Shown: positions 32,463 to 42,086, numbered from the stretch's first letter. The stretch: DNA of 64,000 nucleotides from Clostridia bacterium (GCA_017404545.1 JAFRCC010000004.1:58796-122795); one strand, 5' to 3'. Notes: a model not told the origin generated them from the sequence alone. Numbers and translations: made by a program.

Positions 32463-33647
32463 TTACTCTGCATGGCTAATTAATTTTTTATGTAATTCAA
32501 CTACTATACTATCATCTATCCCCTTCGCAATTATCTCTATTCTGTATTGCGTTAAATTTACATCTAATATTTCAGATTTATCTTTTAGTATCTCTATAAT
32601 TCTTTTTAAAGTTACATTATCCTGCGTTATTCCATATCCTATTACAGACAACTTGGAGATATCTATTACTTTTGTTTTAAGCTTGTTATCTGCTTCTCCC
32701 AAAATTTTCAAAACCTTATTCACTTCCGTTTTCAAAATACAAAATTCAATGTTATATCTGTGTTTATAGTTATTGATAATTACATTATTATCTAGTAATT
32801 CATTGTATATTTGCATAGATTTTTCTACGCTGATACTTTCATTGTTCTTATCACTTTCAATTTGAATTAATGCTATCTTTGAATTATTTACAATACTTTT
32901 TATTTCGTTAGTTTCAATTTTTTTACAAACCTTTGACCCCTGACCATCAAAAAATGTTGATTTGGCAATAATATTACAATCAAATCTTTCACCAATTTGA
33001 ATACACCTATCATGTAAAACTTTTGCTCCTGCATCAGAAATTTCCTGCATCTCTGCAAATGAAATTTTATCAATTTTTTTTGCATTATTAACAGCATGAG
33101 GATCTGCCGAATATATCCCATCAACGTCAGAAAAAATAAAACATTCCTCTGCATCAAGAGCCGCAGCAAGTCCAACAGCAGTTGTATCAGACCCACCTCT
33201 CCCCAACGTAGTAATATCTCCAATTTCATTTATTCCCTGAAAGCCCGTAACTATAACAATTTTTCCATATTTTAATTCTTCATATATTCTTGCGGGATAA
33301 ATAGTTTCAATTTTGGCATTTTCATATACAGAATTAGTCTTTATTCCCGCTTGCCATCCAGTTAAAGAAATAGCATTATATCCCATTTCATTAAGTAAAA
33401 TACTTAACTTCGACGCAGTAATTTGCTCTCCAACAGAAAGTAACATATCCATTTCTCTTTCGTTAGGAGTCTTAGACAAACTTTCACTTTCACTTATAAG
33501 ATTATTTGTAGTTTTTCCTTGTGCAGAAACAACAACTACTATATTTTCCGCTTTGTCTTTATTTTCAACTATCCTTTGTGCAACTAAATTTAATTTGGTA
33601 TCATCTGCAACAGAGCTTCCTCCAAATTTCATTACCATTGTTTTCAT
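32463..33647 (-). CDS. lysC: Aspartate kinase
   Basis: About 394 residues. Kinase domain: MVMKFGGSSVAD at the start, GFQGINEIGDITTLGRGGSD and SDVDGIYSADP. The C-terminal ~140 residues carry the paired ACT domains used for amino-acid feedback. It phosphorylates aspartate. The start is uncertain by a few codons (ATG at 33647 preferred over 33656). No lysine riboswitch was recognised in the 150-base gap upstream. Confidence 0.95.
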   Translation of the reverse strand: MKTMVMKFGGSSVADDTKLNLVAQRIVENKDKAENIVVVVSAQGKTTNNLISESESLSKTPNEREMDMLLSVGEQITASKLSILLNEMGYNAISLTGWQAGIKTNSVYENAKIETIYPARIYEELKYGKIVIVTGFQGINEIGDITTLGRGGSDTTAVGLAAALDAEECFIFSDVDGIYSADPHAVNNAKKIDKISFAEMQEISDAGAKVLHDRCIQIGERFDCNIIAKSTFFDGQGSKVCKKIETNEIKSIVNNSKIALIQIESDKNNESISVEKSMQIYNELLDNNVIINNYKHRYNIEFCILKTEVNKVLKILGEADNKLKTKVIDISKLSVIGYGITQDNVTLKRIIEILKDKSEILDVNLTQYRIEIIAKGIDDSIVVELHKKLISHAE

Positions 33648-33762
33648 AAAAATCATCTCTCTCTCTTGTTTATATGCTTATATATCTTTTCATTTGTTAT
33701 GATTTTATTTTACATATTATATCATACAGGAAAGAAATATATATTTTTTTTCAAAAAAATTT

Positions 33763-33801
33763 GAAGGATTTCAAACAGATGTTATCTATTCAAAATCCTT
33801 C
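33763..33801 (-). terminator. Terminator after hslO
   Basis: GAAGGATTT / AAATCCTTC around a ~21-base loop, followed on the minus strand by a T-rich stretch. Confidence 0.72.
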
Positions 33802-33806
33802 ATTAT

Positions 33807-34688
33807 TTATTTACATTTTTGTTTTAGTTTCTCTAAATCTGCTCTTGAAAATACGTACTTTTTCTTACAAAATTTACATTCAACTTCAGCCTTACCATCT
33901 GTATTTATCATATCATCTAGCTCTGTTGCCCCCAGTGAAACCAAACCTTTCTCTATTCTACTTCTTTTGCAATCGCATTTATATTCTGGGAATAAATCTT
34001 CTCCCACCATAAATAACATGCCATCACCTGTAATTAAACCAGCTATGTCTTCAAGTGACATATTCTTTTCTAATAATTTACTTATTGGTGGCATTTTCTT
34101 TAGGTTTTTCTCTATTTTTGTTATATCTTCTTCTGTTGCGTCCGGCATCAATTGTACAATATACCCACCAGCGCTCTTCACACCATCTTTATCAACAAGC
34201 ACACCAAGAGCTATCGCAGTTGGAACTTGCTCTGACTTTGCAAAATATTCCGTAAAATCCTCTGCTATTTCTCCAGAAACAAGAGGTGTTAAACCAATAT
34301 ATGGTTCTTTTAGTCCAATGTCTCTTATAATATAGAGCATTCCGTCTTTTCCCACAGCTGAGCCTACATCCAATTTTCCATTTGATTTAAGTGGCACATC
34401 TACATTTGAATTTTTTATATATCCACGCACAGTAGAATTTTTATTGGCAACAACAATCATAGTGTCTATTGGGCCATTTGATTTAATTTGTAAAGTAATT
34501 TTATCATTTTTTTCTTTTAAATTACTTCCCATCAAACATCCCATCGTTAATAATCTTCCAAGTGCAGCTGTTGTAACTGGACTTAAATCGTGAATTTTTC
34601 GTGCCTCCTCAACTAGATTTGTAGAGTTAATACACTTTATATTAACTTTCCCGTCAAAAGCTAAAAAGCTTATAATTTTGTCTTCCAT
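33807..34688 (-). CDS. hslO: Redox-regulated chaperone Hsp33
   Basis: About 293 residues. The N-terminal core (KCINSTNLVEEARKIHDLSP) and the C-terminal zinc switch CDCKRSR...CKFCKKK (four cysteines) are the Hsp33 hallmark. On oxidation zinc is released and the chaperone becomes active. The start at 34688 matches the family N-terminus, but the nearest purine-rich site (AAAGGAAG) is 13 bases away. An ATG at 34712 overlaps that site. Confidence 0.94.
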   Translation of the reverse strand: MEDKIISFLAFDGKVNIKCINSTNLVEEARKIHDLSPVTTAALGRLLTMGCLMGSNLKEKNDKITLQIKSNGPIDTMIVVANKNSTVRGYIKNSNVDVPLKSNGKLDVGSAVGKDGMLYIIRDIGLKEPYIGLTPLVSGEIAEDFTEYFAKSEQVPTAIALGVLVDKDGVKSAGGYIVQLMPDATEEDITKIEKNLKKMPPISKLLEKNMSLEDIAGLITGDGMLFMVGEDLFPEYKCDCKRSRIEKGLVSLGATELDDMINTDGKAEVECKFCKKKYVFSRADLEKLKQKCK

Positions 34689-34767
34689 ATAATTTTCAAT
34701 ACTTCCTTTCAATCATAGGCATATTTTATCAAACTTATAAAAAATATTCAATATTACATTTTATGCT

Positions 34768-35214
34768 TTATAAATTATTATCATCTAATAAAATTGTAAC
34801 AGGTCCGTCATTCAACAATTCAACTGCCATATCTGCCCCAAAAATTCCCGATTCAACTGGGACATCATATTCCTTACATTTTTCTTTAAAGTATTCATAT
34901 AATTCGTTTGCTTTATCTGGAGCTCCAGCATTTATAAAACTTGGTCTATTTCCATGTGAACAATCTGCATATAGTGTAAATTGAGATACTATGAGTATAT
35001 TTCCATTTACATCTTTTATTGATTTATTCATTTTTCCATTTTCATCTTCAAACACTCTCAAATTAATTATTTTTTTTACAAATTTATCTGCAATTTCTTG
35101 CGTATCATCATGTCCTACACCAAGTAAAACAAGAAATCCTTTATCTATTTTTCCAATACTTTTCCCATCAACTTTAACTTCTGCATATTTTACTCTTTGA
35201 ATAACTAATTTCAT
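34768..35214 (-). CDS. dtd: D-aminoacyl-tRNA deacylase
   Basis: A 148-residue protein. It hydrolyses D-amino acids from mischarged tRNA. It starts [18 protein letters not shown] and contains the two active-site motifs [15 protein letters not shown] and [10 protein letters not shown]. Normal length. It ends 55 bases before hslO begins. Confidence 0.96.
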   Translation of the reverse strand: MKLVIQRVKYAEVKVDGKSIGKIDKGFLVLLGVGHDDTQEIADKFVKKIINLRVFEDENGKMNKSIKDVNGNILIVSQFTLYADCSHGNRPSFINAGAPDKANELYEYFKEKCKEYDVPVESGIFGADMAVELLNDGPVTILLDDNNL

Positions 35215-35317
35215 ACCTAACCCCTTAAAACCTTAACTGTCTATAATTAAAACACAATTACGTGTAAAAAACAATATAATATTATTAATCTATTTTTGGA
35301 ATCGTAATTATGGAAAC

Positions 35318-35346
35318 TTGACAAATAATACATTTTCTTGTAAAAT
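35318..35346 (+). promoter_or_regulatory. Promoter of the T-box-aspS unit
   Basis: TTGACA and TAAAAT with 17-base spacing, just before the leader RNA. Confidence 0.82.
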
Positions 35347-35354
35347 GGGCTTTA

Positions 35355-35571
35355 TATCTATAGTTGTGATGAAGATGACGAGCAATTAGAAAGATCTAAA
35401 AGAGATTAAAGGTGATTGCGCTGAGAGCCTTTATTAGGAAACCCTAATTGACCAACACATTGGAGCAACATTTTAAATTAAGGAAAAATAAATTGTAGAT
35501 TTATTTTTCGAAGCCGGGTGGCACCACGAAGAAATTATTCGTCCCTGCATTTATGCAGTGGACGATTTTTG
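35355..35571 (+). ncRNA. T-box riboswitch leader (aspartyl-tRNA sensing)
   Basis: It begins with a stem I element (GATGAAGATGACGAG; GCAATTAG pairs with CTAATTG). The T-box core CCGGGTGGCACCACG is at 35514-35528. Its TGGC (35519-35522) would pair with a GCCA tRNA 3' end, that is a G discriminator base, as tRNA-Asp and tRNA-Asn have. A terminator hairpin (TCGTCC-CTGCA / TGCAG-GGACGA, then TTTTT) ends it. The specifier is most likely GAC at 35450-35452; AAC at 35454-35456 is the rival. Uncharged tRNA would favour read-through into aspS. Confidence 0.9.
35539..35571 (+). terminator. Conditional terminator of the T-box
   Basis: The stem TCGTCC plus CTGCA pairs with TGCAG plus GGACGA, then TTTTTG. 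It is mutually exclusive with the antiterminator containing the T-box core. Confidence 0.88.
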
Positions 35572-35634
35572 TTTATATAAATTCTCCACTTGCAGAAATA
35601 GGTAATTATTTTAATTATGAAAGGAGAATATTTT

Positions 35635-37422
35635 ATGGAACCAAACATTTACAGAACACATACCTGCGGTGAACTTCGTATTTCTGATGTTGGAAAGGAA
35701 GTTAGAATTGCAGGTTTTGTAGAAACAATACGTGATTTAGGAGGACTAGTTTTTCTGGATATACGTGACATGTATGGCATAACACAAGTTGTAACATCGG
35801 GTGAAACAAAAATGGTTGATTTTGCATCACATATTCCTGTAGAATCAACAGTAACCATTTTTGGCACAGTTAGAAAAAGAGATGAGGATACTTATAACCC
35901 CAAAATACCAACTGGTGAAGTTGAAGTTGTTATAAGTGATATTAAAATTTTAGGAAAAAGAATAAAGGATTTACCTTTTGAGGTAAATGTTAATCAAGAT
36001 GTTAGAGAAGATTTACGACTTCAATATAGATTTTTAGACTTAAGAGGAAAAAAATTACAAGAAAATTTAAAATTAAGAGCTGAAGTTTTGCAATACTTGC
36101 GCTCTCAAATGGTAGAACAAGGATTTTTAGAAGTGCAAACTCCGATACTTACTACTTCATCACCAGAAGGTGCAAGAGACTATTTAGTACCAAGTAGGGT
36201 TCATCCTGGAAAATTCTATGCACTTCCACAAGCACCACAACAATATAAACAATTATTAATGGTATCTGGAATCGACAGATATTTCCAAATAGCACCATGC
36301 TTTAGAGACGAAGATGCAAGAGCTGATCGTGCTCCGGGTGAATTCTATCAGTTAGATATGGAAATGGCATATGCAACTCAGGAGGATGTTTTCAGTGTAA
36401 TGGAACCTGTTATTTATAACACATTCACAAAATTCTCAGAGAAAAAAGTTGCTGCTTACCCATTTCCTAGAATTCCATATAAAGAATCAATGCTAAAATA
36501 CGGATGTGATAAGCCAGACCTAAGAAATCCATTAATCATTATTGATTTGTCTGAATTTTTTAATAAATGTACATTCAAACCATTTCAGAATAGAACTGTT
36601 AGAGCAATAAAAATTAAAGGGCGTCAATCAAAGGGATTTCACGAAAAAATGCTAAGTTTTGCACAAAGTCTTGGTATGGGAGGACTTGGATATTTAGAAG
36701 TTCAAGAAGACATGTCGTACAAAGGACCAATAGATAAATTTATTCCAGATGAATTAAAGTTAGAATTAAAAAATTTAGCTGGATTAGAGGTAGATGACAC
36801 AATATTTTTTATAGCAGATAACGAGAAAAAAGCAACTGAATACACTTGTCAAATAAGAACTGAATTAGGAAAAAGATTAGACTTAATTGACGATAGTTTA
36901 TACCAATTCTGTTGGATAACAGACTTTCCAATGTATGAGTTGGATGATCGTGGGAAACTTGCATTCTGCCACAACCCATTCTCAATGCCAACAGGTGGTT
37001 TAGAAGCTCTAGAAACAAAGAAACCTTTAGATATAACAGCCAACCAATATGATATAGTATGTAATGGTATAGAGCTTTCATCTGGTGCAGTTCGTAACCA
37101 TGATTCCCAAATAATGGAAAAAGCATTTGAAATCGTTGGATACGGAAAAGATATAATAGAAGAAAAATTTGCAGCATTATACAATGCATTCCAATTTGGT
37201 GCACCACCTCATGCCGGAATAGCACCTGGAATTGATAGAATTTTAATGTTATTAACAGGATCAGATACAATACGTGATGTAATAGCATTTCCAATGAACA
37301 GCAAAGCACAGGATTTAATGATGGGTGCTCCTGGAAATGTTACAAGAGATCAACTACAGGATGTTCATATAAAATTAGATTTATCAAAAGAAAATTTTAC
37401 TAATAGAATTTCAAAAGGATAA
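35635..37422 (+). CDS. aspS: Aspartyl-tRNA synthetase
   Basis: A 595-residue class II synthetase of the bacterial type: N-terminal OB fold (GKEVRIAGFVETIRDLGGL), catalytic core with FLEVQTPILTTSSPEGARDY, FRDEDARADRAPGEFYQLDMEM and GIAPGIDRILMLL, and the bacterial GAD insertion in the middle. AAAGGAG precedes the ATG at 35635. Controlled by the T-box upstream. A separate asnS lies 1 kb downstream. Confidence 0.97.
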   Translation: MEPNIYRTHTCGELRISDVGKEVRIAGFVETIRDLGGLVFLDIRDMYGITQVVTSGETKMVDFASHIPVESTVTIFGTVRKRDEDTYNPKIPTGEVEVVISDIKILGKRIKDLPFEVNVNQDVREDLRLQYRFLDLRGKKLQENLKLRAEVLQYLRSQMVEQGFLEVQTPILTTSSPEGARDYLVPSRVHPGKFYALPQAPQQYKQLLMVSGIDRYFQIAPCFRDEDARADRAPGEFYQLDMEMAYATQEDVFSVMEPVIYNTFTKFSEKKVAAYPFPRIPYKESMLKYGCDKPDLRNPLIIIDLSEFFNKCTFKPFQNRTVRAIKIKGRQSKGFHEKMLSFAQSLGMGGLGYLEVQEDMSYKGPIDKFIPDELKLELKNLAGLEVDDTIFFIADNEKKATEYTCQIRTELGKRLDLIDDSLYQFCWITDFPMYELDDRGKLAFCHNPFSMPTGGLEALETKKPLDITANQYDIVCNGIELSSGAVRNHDSQIMEKAFEIVGYGKDIIEEKFAALYNAFQFGAPPHAGIAPGIDRILMLLTGSDTIRDVIAFPMNSKAQDLMMGAPGNVTRDQLQDVHIKLDLSKENFTNRISKG

Positions 37423-37482
37423 AAAAGGATGGTTCTACTTCGTTCGGAAATGTTTTCGAGTGAAACAGAACCATCCTTTTTA
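37421..37482 (+). terminator. Terminator after aspS
   Basis: AAAAGGATGGTTCT / AGAACCATCCTTTT with a ~28-base loop and a T run. Confidence 0.88.
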
Positions 37483-37483
37483 G

Positions 37484-37512
37484 TTGACTTTTTTCAAATA
37501 TTATGTTAAACT
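37484..37512 (+). promoter_or_regulatory. Promoter of the small gene at 37.6 kb
   Basis: TTGACT and TAAACT with 17-base spacing, directly after the aspS terminator. Confidence 0.7.
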
Positions 37513-37583
37513 CAAATTGTACGTGGTTAATATACCAAATTCGCAAATGCCCTACGGGGCCACTCAAAAATGGAGGTTTTATT

Positions 37584-37880
37584 ATGAGTGAAGTATTAAT
37601 TAGAGTTGCCAACACACTTTCCTACGCTAGCCAGGTCCGTGTAAATCCCGACCAGGTTCATCTGGTAAAGAAGGTAAATGAAGGTTGCAGAGGTTCGATT
37701 GACGTCTATGGTGTCTGCATCAATAATAGCAATGGCACCTACACATTCTACCTGTATGCGCCTGTCTACAGAAGTGTACGTGTCCAGAAGGTTACGGTTT
37801 CAGCTGCCGAGCGCAATATCATTCATGTATGGCAGACCGGCGACGTCACACACGTTGGCAACCACCATGTTTCTTGGTAA
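37584..37880 (+). CDS. Small hypothetical protein with elevated GC
   Basis: A 98-residue protein of unrecognised family. It starts at the ATG after TGGAGG. It is mostly beta-like with many Val and Tyr (CINNSNGTYTFYLYAPVY) and a His-rich end (THVGNHHVSW). No signal peptide. GC is well above that of neighbouring synthetase genes. It has its own promoter and terminator, so it is a self-contained unit between aspS and another small gene. Confidence 0.72.
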   Translation: MSEVLIRVANTLSYASQVRVNPDQVHLVKKVNEGCRGSIDVYGVCINNSNGTYTFYLYAPVYRSVRVQKVTVSAAERNIIHVWQTGDVTHVGNHHVSW

Positions 37881-37881
37881 A

Positions 37882-37924
37882 AGCAAATCCCTCGTTGCAC
37901 GCAAGTGCTTCGGGGGATTTCGCA
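37882..37924 (+). terminator. Hairpin after the 98-residue gene
   Basis: GC-AAATCCC pairs with GGGATTT-GC around a ~22-base loop holding a nested TTGCACGCAAGTGC. T-rich sequence follows. Confidence 0.72.
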
Positions 37925-37949
37925 TTTCCATAATTTTTTCATATTTAAC

Positions 37950-37978
37950 TTGACAAAAGCATAAATTTATATTAAAAT
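37950..37978 (+). promoter_or_regulatory. Promoter of the 74-residue membrane protein gene
   Basis: TTGACA and TAAAAT with 17-base spacing. Confidence 0.8.
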
Positions 37979-38008
37979 AGAAAAATACTTTTTTAGGAGG
38001 TCGTAAAT

Positions 38009-38233
38009 ATGACTAGTATGAATAAGGCTCGGATTTTAAAGTGGGGCATACCATTTGTAATCCCCGAGATTGTCTGCGTAACATTCTTTGTTTCTGGCTT
38101 AATTTCACAGAACTATTCGCTCAGTGGAACAGCATGCACTTTGGCAATGGTTTATATCTGGTTTTACACAATTATCTTTGCTATTGCAGTGTCCCCAGCA
38201 GACAAAAAAGTACAAAAAAACAAGGAGGATTAG
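38009..38233 (+). CDS. Small two-helix membrane protein
   Basis: A 74-residue protein with two predicted membrane segments (about 11-30 and 40-62) and a charged C-terminus (ADKKVQKNKED). Family not recognised. AGGAGG precedes the ATG. It has its own promoter and a strong terminator that overlaps the last codons. Composition is richer in G and C than the flanking synthetase genes, as in the other small single-gene units of this window. Confidence 0.72.
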   Translation: MTSMNKARILKWGIPFVIPEIVCVTFFVSGLISQNYSLSGTACTLAMVYIWFYTIIFAIAVSPADKKVQKNKED

Positions 38234-38263
38234 GATTAAATTCCTATCCTCCTTGCTTTTTTG
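38222..38263 (+). terminator. Terminator after the 74-residue gene
   Basis: AAGGAGGATTAGGA / TCCTATCCTCCTT stem with a short loop and a following T run. It begins inside the coding region. Confidence 0.88.
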
Positions 38264-38340
38264 TTTATTACGTCATATAATCTAGAAAACATTTAATATT
38301 TTGGAGCATATCCATAAAATATTCATTGTAATCATTCAGA

Positions 38341-38374
38341 AAGGAGATTGTTAGATTATCTAACAAAATATATT
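38341..38374 (+). promoter_or_regulatory. Ribosome site separated from the asnS start by a perfect hairpin
   Basis: AAGGAG (38341-38346) is followed by the perfect inverted repeat TTGTTAGAT T ATCTAACAA (38348-38366) and then AATATATT before the ATG at 38375. If the hairpin forms, the effective spacing between ribosome site and ATG is about 9 bases; unfolded it is about 28. The TTG at 38348 is only one base from the ribosome site and is an unlikely start. Confidence 0.65.
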
Positions 38375-39766
38375 ATGAAAAAATTAACTATAAAAGATTT
38401 ATTTAAAAATATACACGATTATGAAAACAAAGAAGTTACCCTTGAAGGCTGGGTAAAAACTGTTCGTGATTCAAAAACATTCGGTTTTATTGAATTAAAC
38501 GATGGTTCATTTTTTAGCAATGTTCAAATCGTTTTTAACGACACAATGTCTAATTTTGAAGAAATATGCAAATTAACAATAAGCTCTTCAATTGCAGTAA
38601 CTGGTACCTTAGTTCTTACACCTAATGCTAAACAACCATTTGAAATTCAAGCAACAGCCGTAGAAGTTCAGAACTTATGTCCTCAAGAATACCCATTACA
38701 AAAAAAGAGACATTCATTTGAATATTTAAGAACTATCTCTCACCTACGTCCAAGGACAAATACATTTAATGCAGTTTTCAGAGTTAGAAGTACATTAGCA
38801 TATGCTATTCATAAGTTCTTCCAAGATAAAGGATTTGTATATGTAAATACACCACTTATCACATCAAGTGACTGCGAAGGTGCTGGCGAAATGTTTAATG
38901 TAAGCTCTTTCGACTTCAATAATATTCCAAAAACTGAAGATGGAAATATTGATTATTCACAAGACTTTTTCAATAAACCTGCTCACTTAACAGTTAGTGG
39001 TCAATTAGACGTTGAAACATATGCAACTGCTTTTAGAAATGTATATACATTTGGACCTACTTTCAGAGCTGAGAATTCAAATACTGTAAAACATGCTGCT
39101 GAATTCTGGATGGTTGAACCGGAGATTTGCTTTGCAGATTTAAAAGACGATATGGATTTAGCTGAAGAAATGATAAAATATATCTTTTCATATGTTTTAG
39201 AGCATTGTCCTGAAGAAATGCAATTTTTCAATAATTTCATCGACAAAGGATTATTAGAAAGACTAAATAACGTAATTAATTCAGATTTTGCTAGAATTTC
39301 ATACACCGACGCTATAAAAGAGCTTGAAAAAGTTAATGATAAATTTGAATACCCTGTTAGCTGGGGCACAGATTTACAAACAGAGCATGAAAGATATTTA
39401 TGCGAGCAAGTATTTAAAAAACCTGTTTTTGTAACCGACTATCCCGCAGAAATAAAGGCATTCTATATGAAGCAAAATCCAGATGGTAAAACTGTTGCAG
39501 CAGCTGATTTATTAGCACCTGGAATTGGTGAAATAATTGGTGGAAGTCAAAGAGAAGAAAATTATGAGAAACTTGTTAGTAAAATGAAAGAATTAAATAT
39601 GCCAATTGAAGAATATGATTGGTATTTAGATCTAAGAAAATATGGTAGTGTAGTTCATAGTGGTTTTGGACTTGGATTTGAAAGAGCAATCATGTATTTA
39701 ACTGGTATGCAAAATATAAGAGATGTTATTCCATTCCCTAGAACACCTGGTAATTGTGAATTTTAA
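38375..39766 (+). CDS. asnS: Asparaginyl-tRNA synthetase
   Basis: A 463-residue class II synthetase: OB fold ([19 protein letters not shown]), motif 2 [21 protein letters not shown] and motif 3 [31 protein letters not shown] and the [12 protein letters not shown] segment are typical of AsnRS rather than AspRS. The chosen ATG gives the normal N-terminus. Its presence suggests that direct Asn-tRNA charging operates. Confidence 0.96.
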   Translation: MKKLTIKDLFKNIHDYENKEVTLEGWVKTVRDSKTFGFIELNDGSFFSNVQIVFNDTMSNFEEICKLTISSSIAVTGTLVLTPNAKQPFEIQATAVEVQNLCPQEYPLQKKRHSFEYLRTISHLRPRTNTFNAVFRVRSTLAYAIHKFFQDKGFVYVNTPLITSSDCEGAGEMFNVSSFDFNNIPKTEDGNIDYSQDFFNKPAHLTVSGQLDVETYATAFRNVYTFGPTFRAENSNTVKHAAEFWMVEPEICFADLKDDMDLAEEMIKYIFSYVLEHCPEEMQFFNNFIDKGLLERLNNVINSDFARISYTDAIKELEKVNDKFEYPVSWGTDLQTEHERYLCEQVFKKPVFVTDYPAEIKAFYMKQNPDGKTVAAADLLAPGIGEIIGGSQREENYEKLVSKMKELNMPIEEYDWYLDLRKYGSVVHSGFGLGFERAIMYLTGMQNIRDVIPFPRTPGNCEF

Positions 39767-39810
39767 TAAAAGAATTTATTTTTAACTAAAATTAATATAA
39801 ATAACAACAG

Positions 39811-39850
39811 ATTTAAGCCTGCTGAAGTTGACGTTCTAGCAGGCTTAAAA
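39811..39850. terminator. Terminator between asnS and the metallopeptidase-like gene
   Basis: TTTAAGCCTGCT / AGCAGGCTTAAA with a ~14-base loop between convergent genes. Confidence 0.82.
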
Positions 39851-39904
39851 TTATCCTTTTTATCAATTAATGTTGTAGTTATTCGTATTTTTCCTCCCTT
39901 TAAT

Positions 39905-41530
39905 TTACTCAATATCTGTATGATTAATATTTTTTACTTTTCTTCTTCTCTGTATTCTTTGCTTGCACATTTCCAATATCTGAGTATATTTTTCTTTTGA
40001 TTTCGGATTAGCATCACCATTTGCTCTATTTTGTATATATTCATAATTACTTCCTTTTGTATAAACAACATTTGCTTCAATTTTCATTTGTGGATTACTT
40101 AGATTAGATATAGATACTGCTTCTTCTCCAATATCAACTTCTATTCTAAAGATACCTCCTCCATAATTTAGAATATATTTATTTTTTTCTATTTGGACTA
40201 CTGTTGGATTCAATTCATTGTTTAAGGAATACTCTACAAAGTGTGTTCGATTATCCATTGTTTTTATAATAATCATAGAGCTTCTACTTTCTCCAGAATG
40301 ATAATTAATTCTTTTTATTTCTAACTCATCAAAATCATATTGTGGATGTTGTTTTAAAAACATTCCTATAACAAGAATTTTCATATTATCAGATAAATCT
40401 TTTCCATTATCTGGATTAGATAGAAAGAAATCATCATATAATTTAATTATAAATCTACTTGTTAAATCTACATATTTATCCTTACCAATCTTTCCATAGG
40501 TTTCATACATTTCGATTGCCTTACTAGTTCTTTCTGGATCTCCTGCGTCAGTACAAGTTGCATCCAAAAAATTAAAATTAAGAAACTGGTTTAAATCATC
40601 TAAATCTATTCCATATTTTTTTATTATTTTGGATAACTGTTCATCATCAAACCCCATTTCAACCAATTCTTCTTTATCACATAAAATATCAATAGCTGTT
40701 CCATATTCATCAACATAGTTCATTGAATCATGCTGCTTCATAAATTGACTCACGAATTTTATTTTTTCTTCAAACTTTTCAATTGAATCAACTGGTAAAA
40801 ATCTTTTTGTATATAGCAAATATAAATCGTCTTTTATTACTAGCATTAATGTATCATTTTCTTCTATAACTTCTTTTCTCCTAATTTGTAGTATTGTTTT
40901 CTCTTTATTTCGTAAAATATCAAATATACTTCTTAATAATTCAACATTATCAACTCCATGTTTTCTTAACATATCATCAAATTTATTGCAATTATAAAAA
41001 TAACAATCTATTATCTCTGATGCAGGTACTAATTCCATCAAGTTAATTAATTGCTCCACAATAATTAAATATCCCGTTGGTACTTCGTAGTTATAATTAT
41101 CTTTCATTAATTTAAATGTAAGGTACTCAGTTACTGCTTCGTTAAAGCCAACATTGTACAAATCACCTTTTGATGTATCCTTTAATCCAATTTTAATATT
41201 TTCTCCTAGCTCCTGTATTGAAAGTACATGAGTAAATTCATGAAATAGCATTAATTTTGAATATATATCGTCATTTTTACTCGTTGTATAAATACATTTT
41301 TCCTCCATGTTATATGATGCTTCAAAACCGGTTGTTCCTATTTGCTCTACAACTTTTATTCCACCTTTTATTCTATCATCTTCTGTAAATCTTTTTATTG
41401 CTTCTTCAATCGTTATATATTCAGGCAATGAATTTTGAACAGCCATCAGGTACTCTGTTAAGCAGTTCAATGTAAATTCATCATATTGATTTTTTTCTTG
41501 TAATTTTTCTCTTATTTCATTTTTATTCAT
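39905..41530 (-). CDS. Putative zinc metallopeptidase (gluzincin-like) of unknown family
   Basis: About 541 residues, no signal peptide or membrane helix. HEFTH (in LMLFHEFTHVLSI) followed ~40 residues later by NEAVTEYLTFKL gives the HExxH...E zinc site of gluzincins. The remaining ~370 residues are unassigned; the C-terminal part is beta-rich (MIIIKTMDNRTHFVEYSLN). The start at 41530 follows GGAGAC; a frame to 41569 has no ribosome site. Likely cytoplasmic; substrate unknown. Single gene on its strand. Confidence 0.72.
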   Translation of the reverse strand: MNKNEIREKLQEKNQYDEFTLNCLTEYLMAVQNSLPEYITIEEAIKRFTEDDRIKGGIKVVEQIGTTGFEASYNMEEKCIYTTSKNDDIYSKLMLFHEFTHVLSIQELGENIKIGLKDTSKGDLYNVGFNEAVTEYLTFKLMKDNYNYEVPTGYLIIVEQLINLMELVPASEIIDCYFYNCNKFDDMLRKHGVDNVELLRSIFDILRNKEKTILQIRRKEVIEENDTLMLVIKDDLYLLYTKRFLPVDSIEKFEEKIKFVSQFMKQHDSMNYVDEYGTAIDILCDKEELVEMGFDDEQLSKIIKKYGIDLDDLNQFLNFNFLDATCTDAGDPERTSKAIEMYETYGKIGKDKYVDLTSRFIIKLYDDFFLSNPDNGKDLSDNMKILVIGMFLKQHPQYDFDELEIKRINYHSGESRSSMIIIKTMDNRTHFVEYSLNNELNPTVVQIEKNKYILNYGGGIFRIEVDIGEEAVSISNLSNPQMKIEANVVYTKGSNYEYIQNRANGDANPKSKEKYTQILEMCKQRIQRRRKVKNINHTDIE

Positions 41531-41643
41531 TATTAGTCTCCATTCATATATTTTTTTCAAATTCTGCATCTATTATATCACATTCTATCCACTTTTTGTT
41601 TATTATTAAGTTATTTGTTTCAGTGTTTTCTTTTTTAATTGTA

Positions 41644-41671
41644 TTGACAAACACTTCATGTATGGTATAAT
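41644..41671 (+). promoter_or_regulatory. Promoter of the 114-residue gene
   Basis: Perfect TTGACA and TATAAT, 16-base spacing. Confidence 0.82.
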
Positions 41672-41741
41672 GATATCCTATGTTGTAAGCATAGAGTAAA
41701 AATATAAATCTTTTGATCTGCTATAGAAAGGATGATTTATC

Positions 41742-42086
41742 ATGGCAGAAAAATCTGGAAAGTACGAAGCCCTCGAAGACCTTCAATACGGTTTCAAGTC
41801 GGGACACATCATTGTTGGTGAAACCCTCTTTGGAGTCGATAAAGGAACCATCGTTGATTCCTGGGATCTTAAAGGTGGCCCACCTGAAGAGATGGCTAAA
41901 CAGGCTCGAGAGGTTGCAGACCTCAGCAATAGACATCGTATAGTTATTGACACCGAAGGTGTTTACGATGAAAACATCATTGCTGATGAAGGTGAACTCC
42001 TTACTCCTTATGAATCCTATGAAAGAATGGATGATGAGGAAAAAGAAGACTACGATAGTTTCTGCGAACATTGCCTCGGACTTTAA
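41742..42086 (+). CDS. Small acidic hypothetical protein with elevated GC
   Basis: A 114-residue, strongly acidic protein ending YERMDDEEKEDYDSFCEHCL. The tail has a CEHC pair, possibly metal-binding. Family not recognised. AAAGGATG precedes the ATG. It has a perfect consensus promoter and a strong terminator of its own. Codon use favours C- and G-ending codons (CTC, GAC, ATC), quite unlike its neighbours, so horizontal acquisition or selection for high expression are both possible. Confidence 0.75.
   Translation: MAEKSGKYEALEDLQYGFKSGHIIVGETLFGVDKGTIVDSWDLKGGPPEEMAKQAREVADLSNRHRIVIDTEGVYDENIIADEGELLTPYESYERMDDEEKEDYDSFCEHCLGL

Noticed and set aside
33657..33806. Lysine riboswitch upstream of lysC
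   Set aside because: The gap is only ~150 bases, most of it belongs to the hslO terminator region, and no lysine riboswitch core was recognised.
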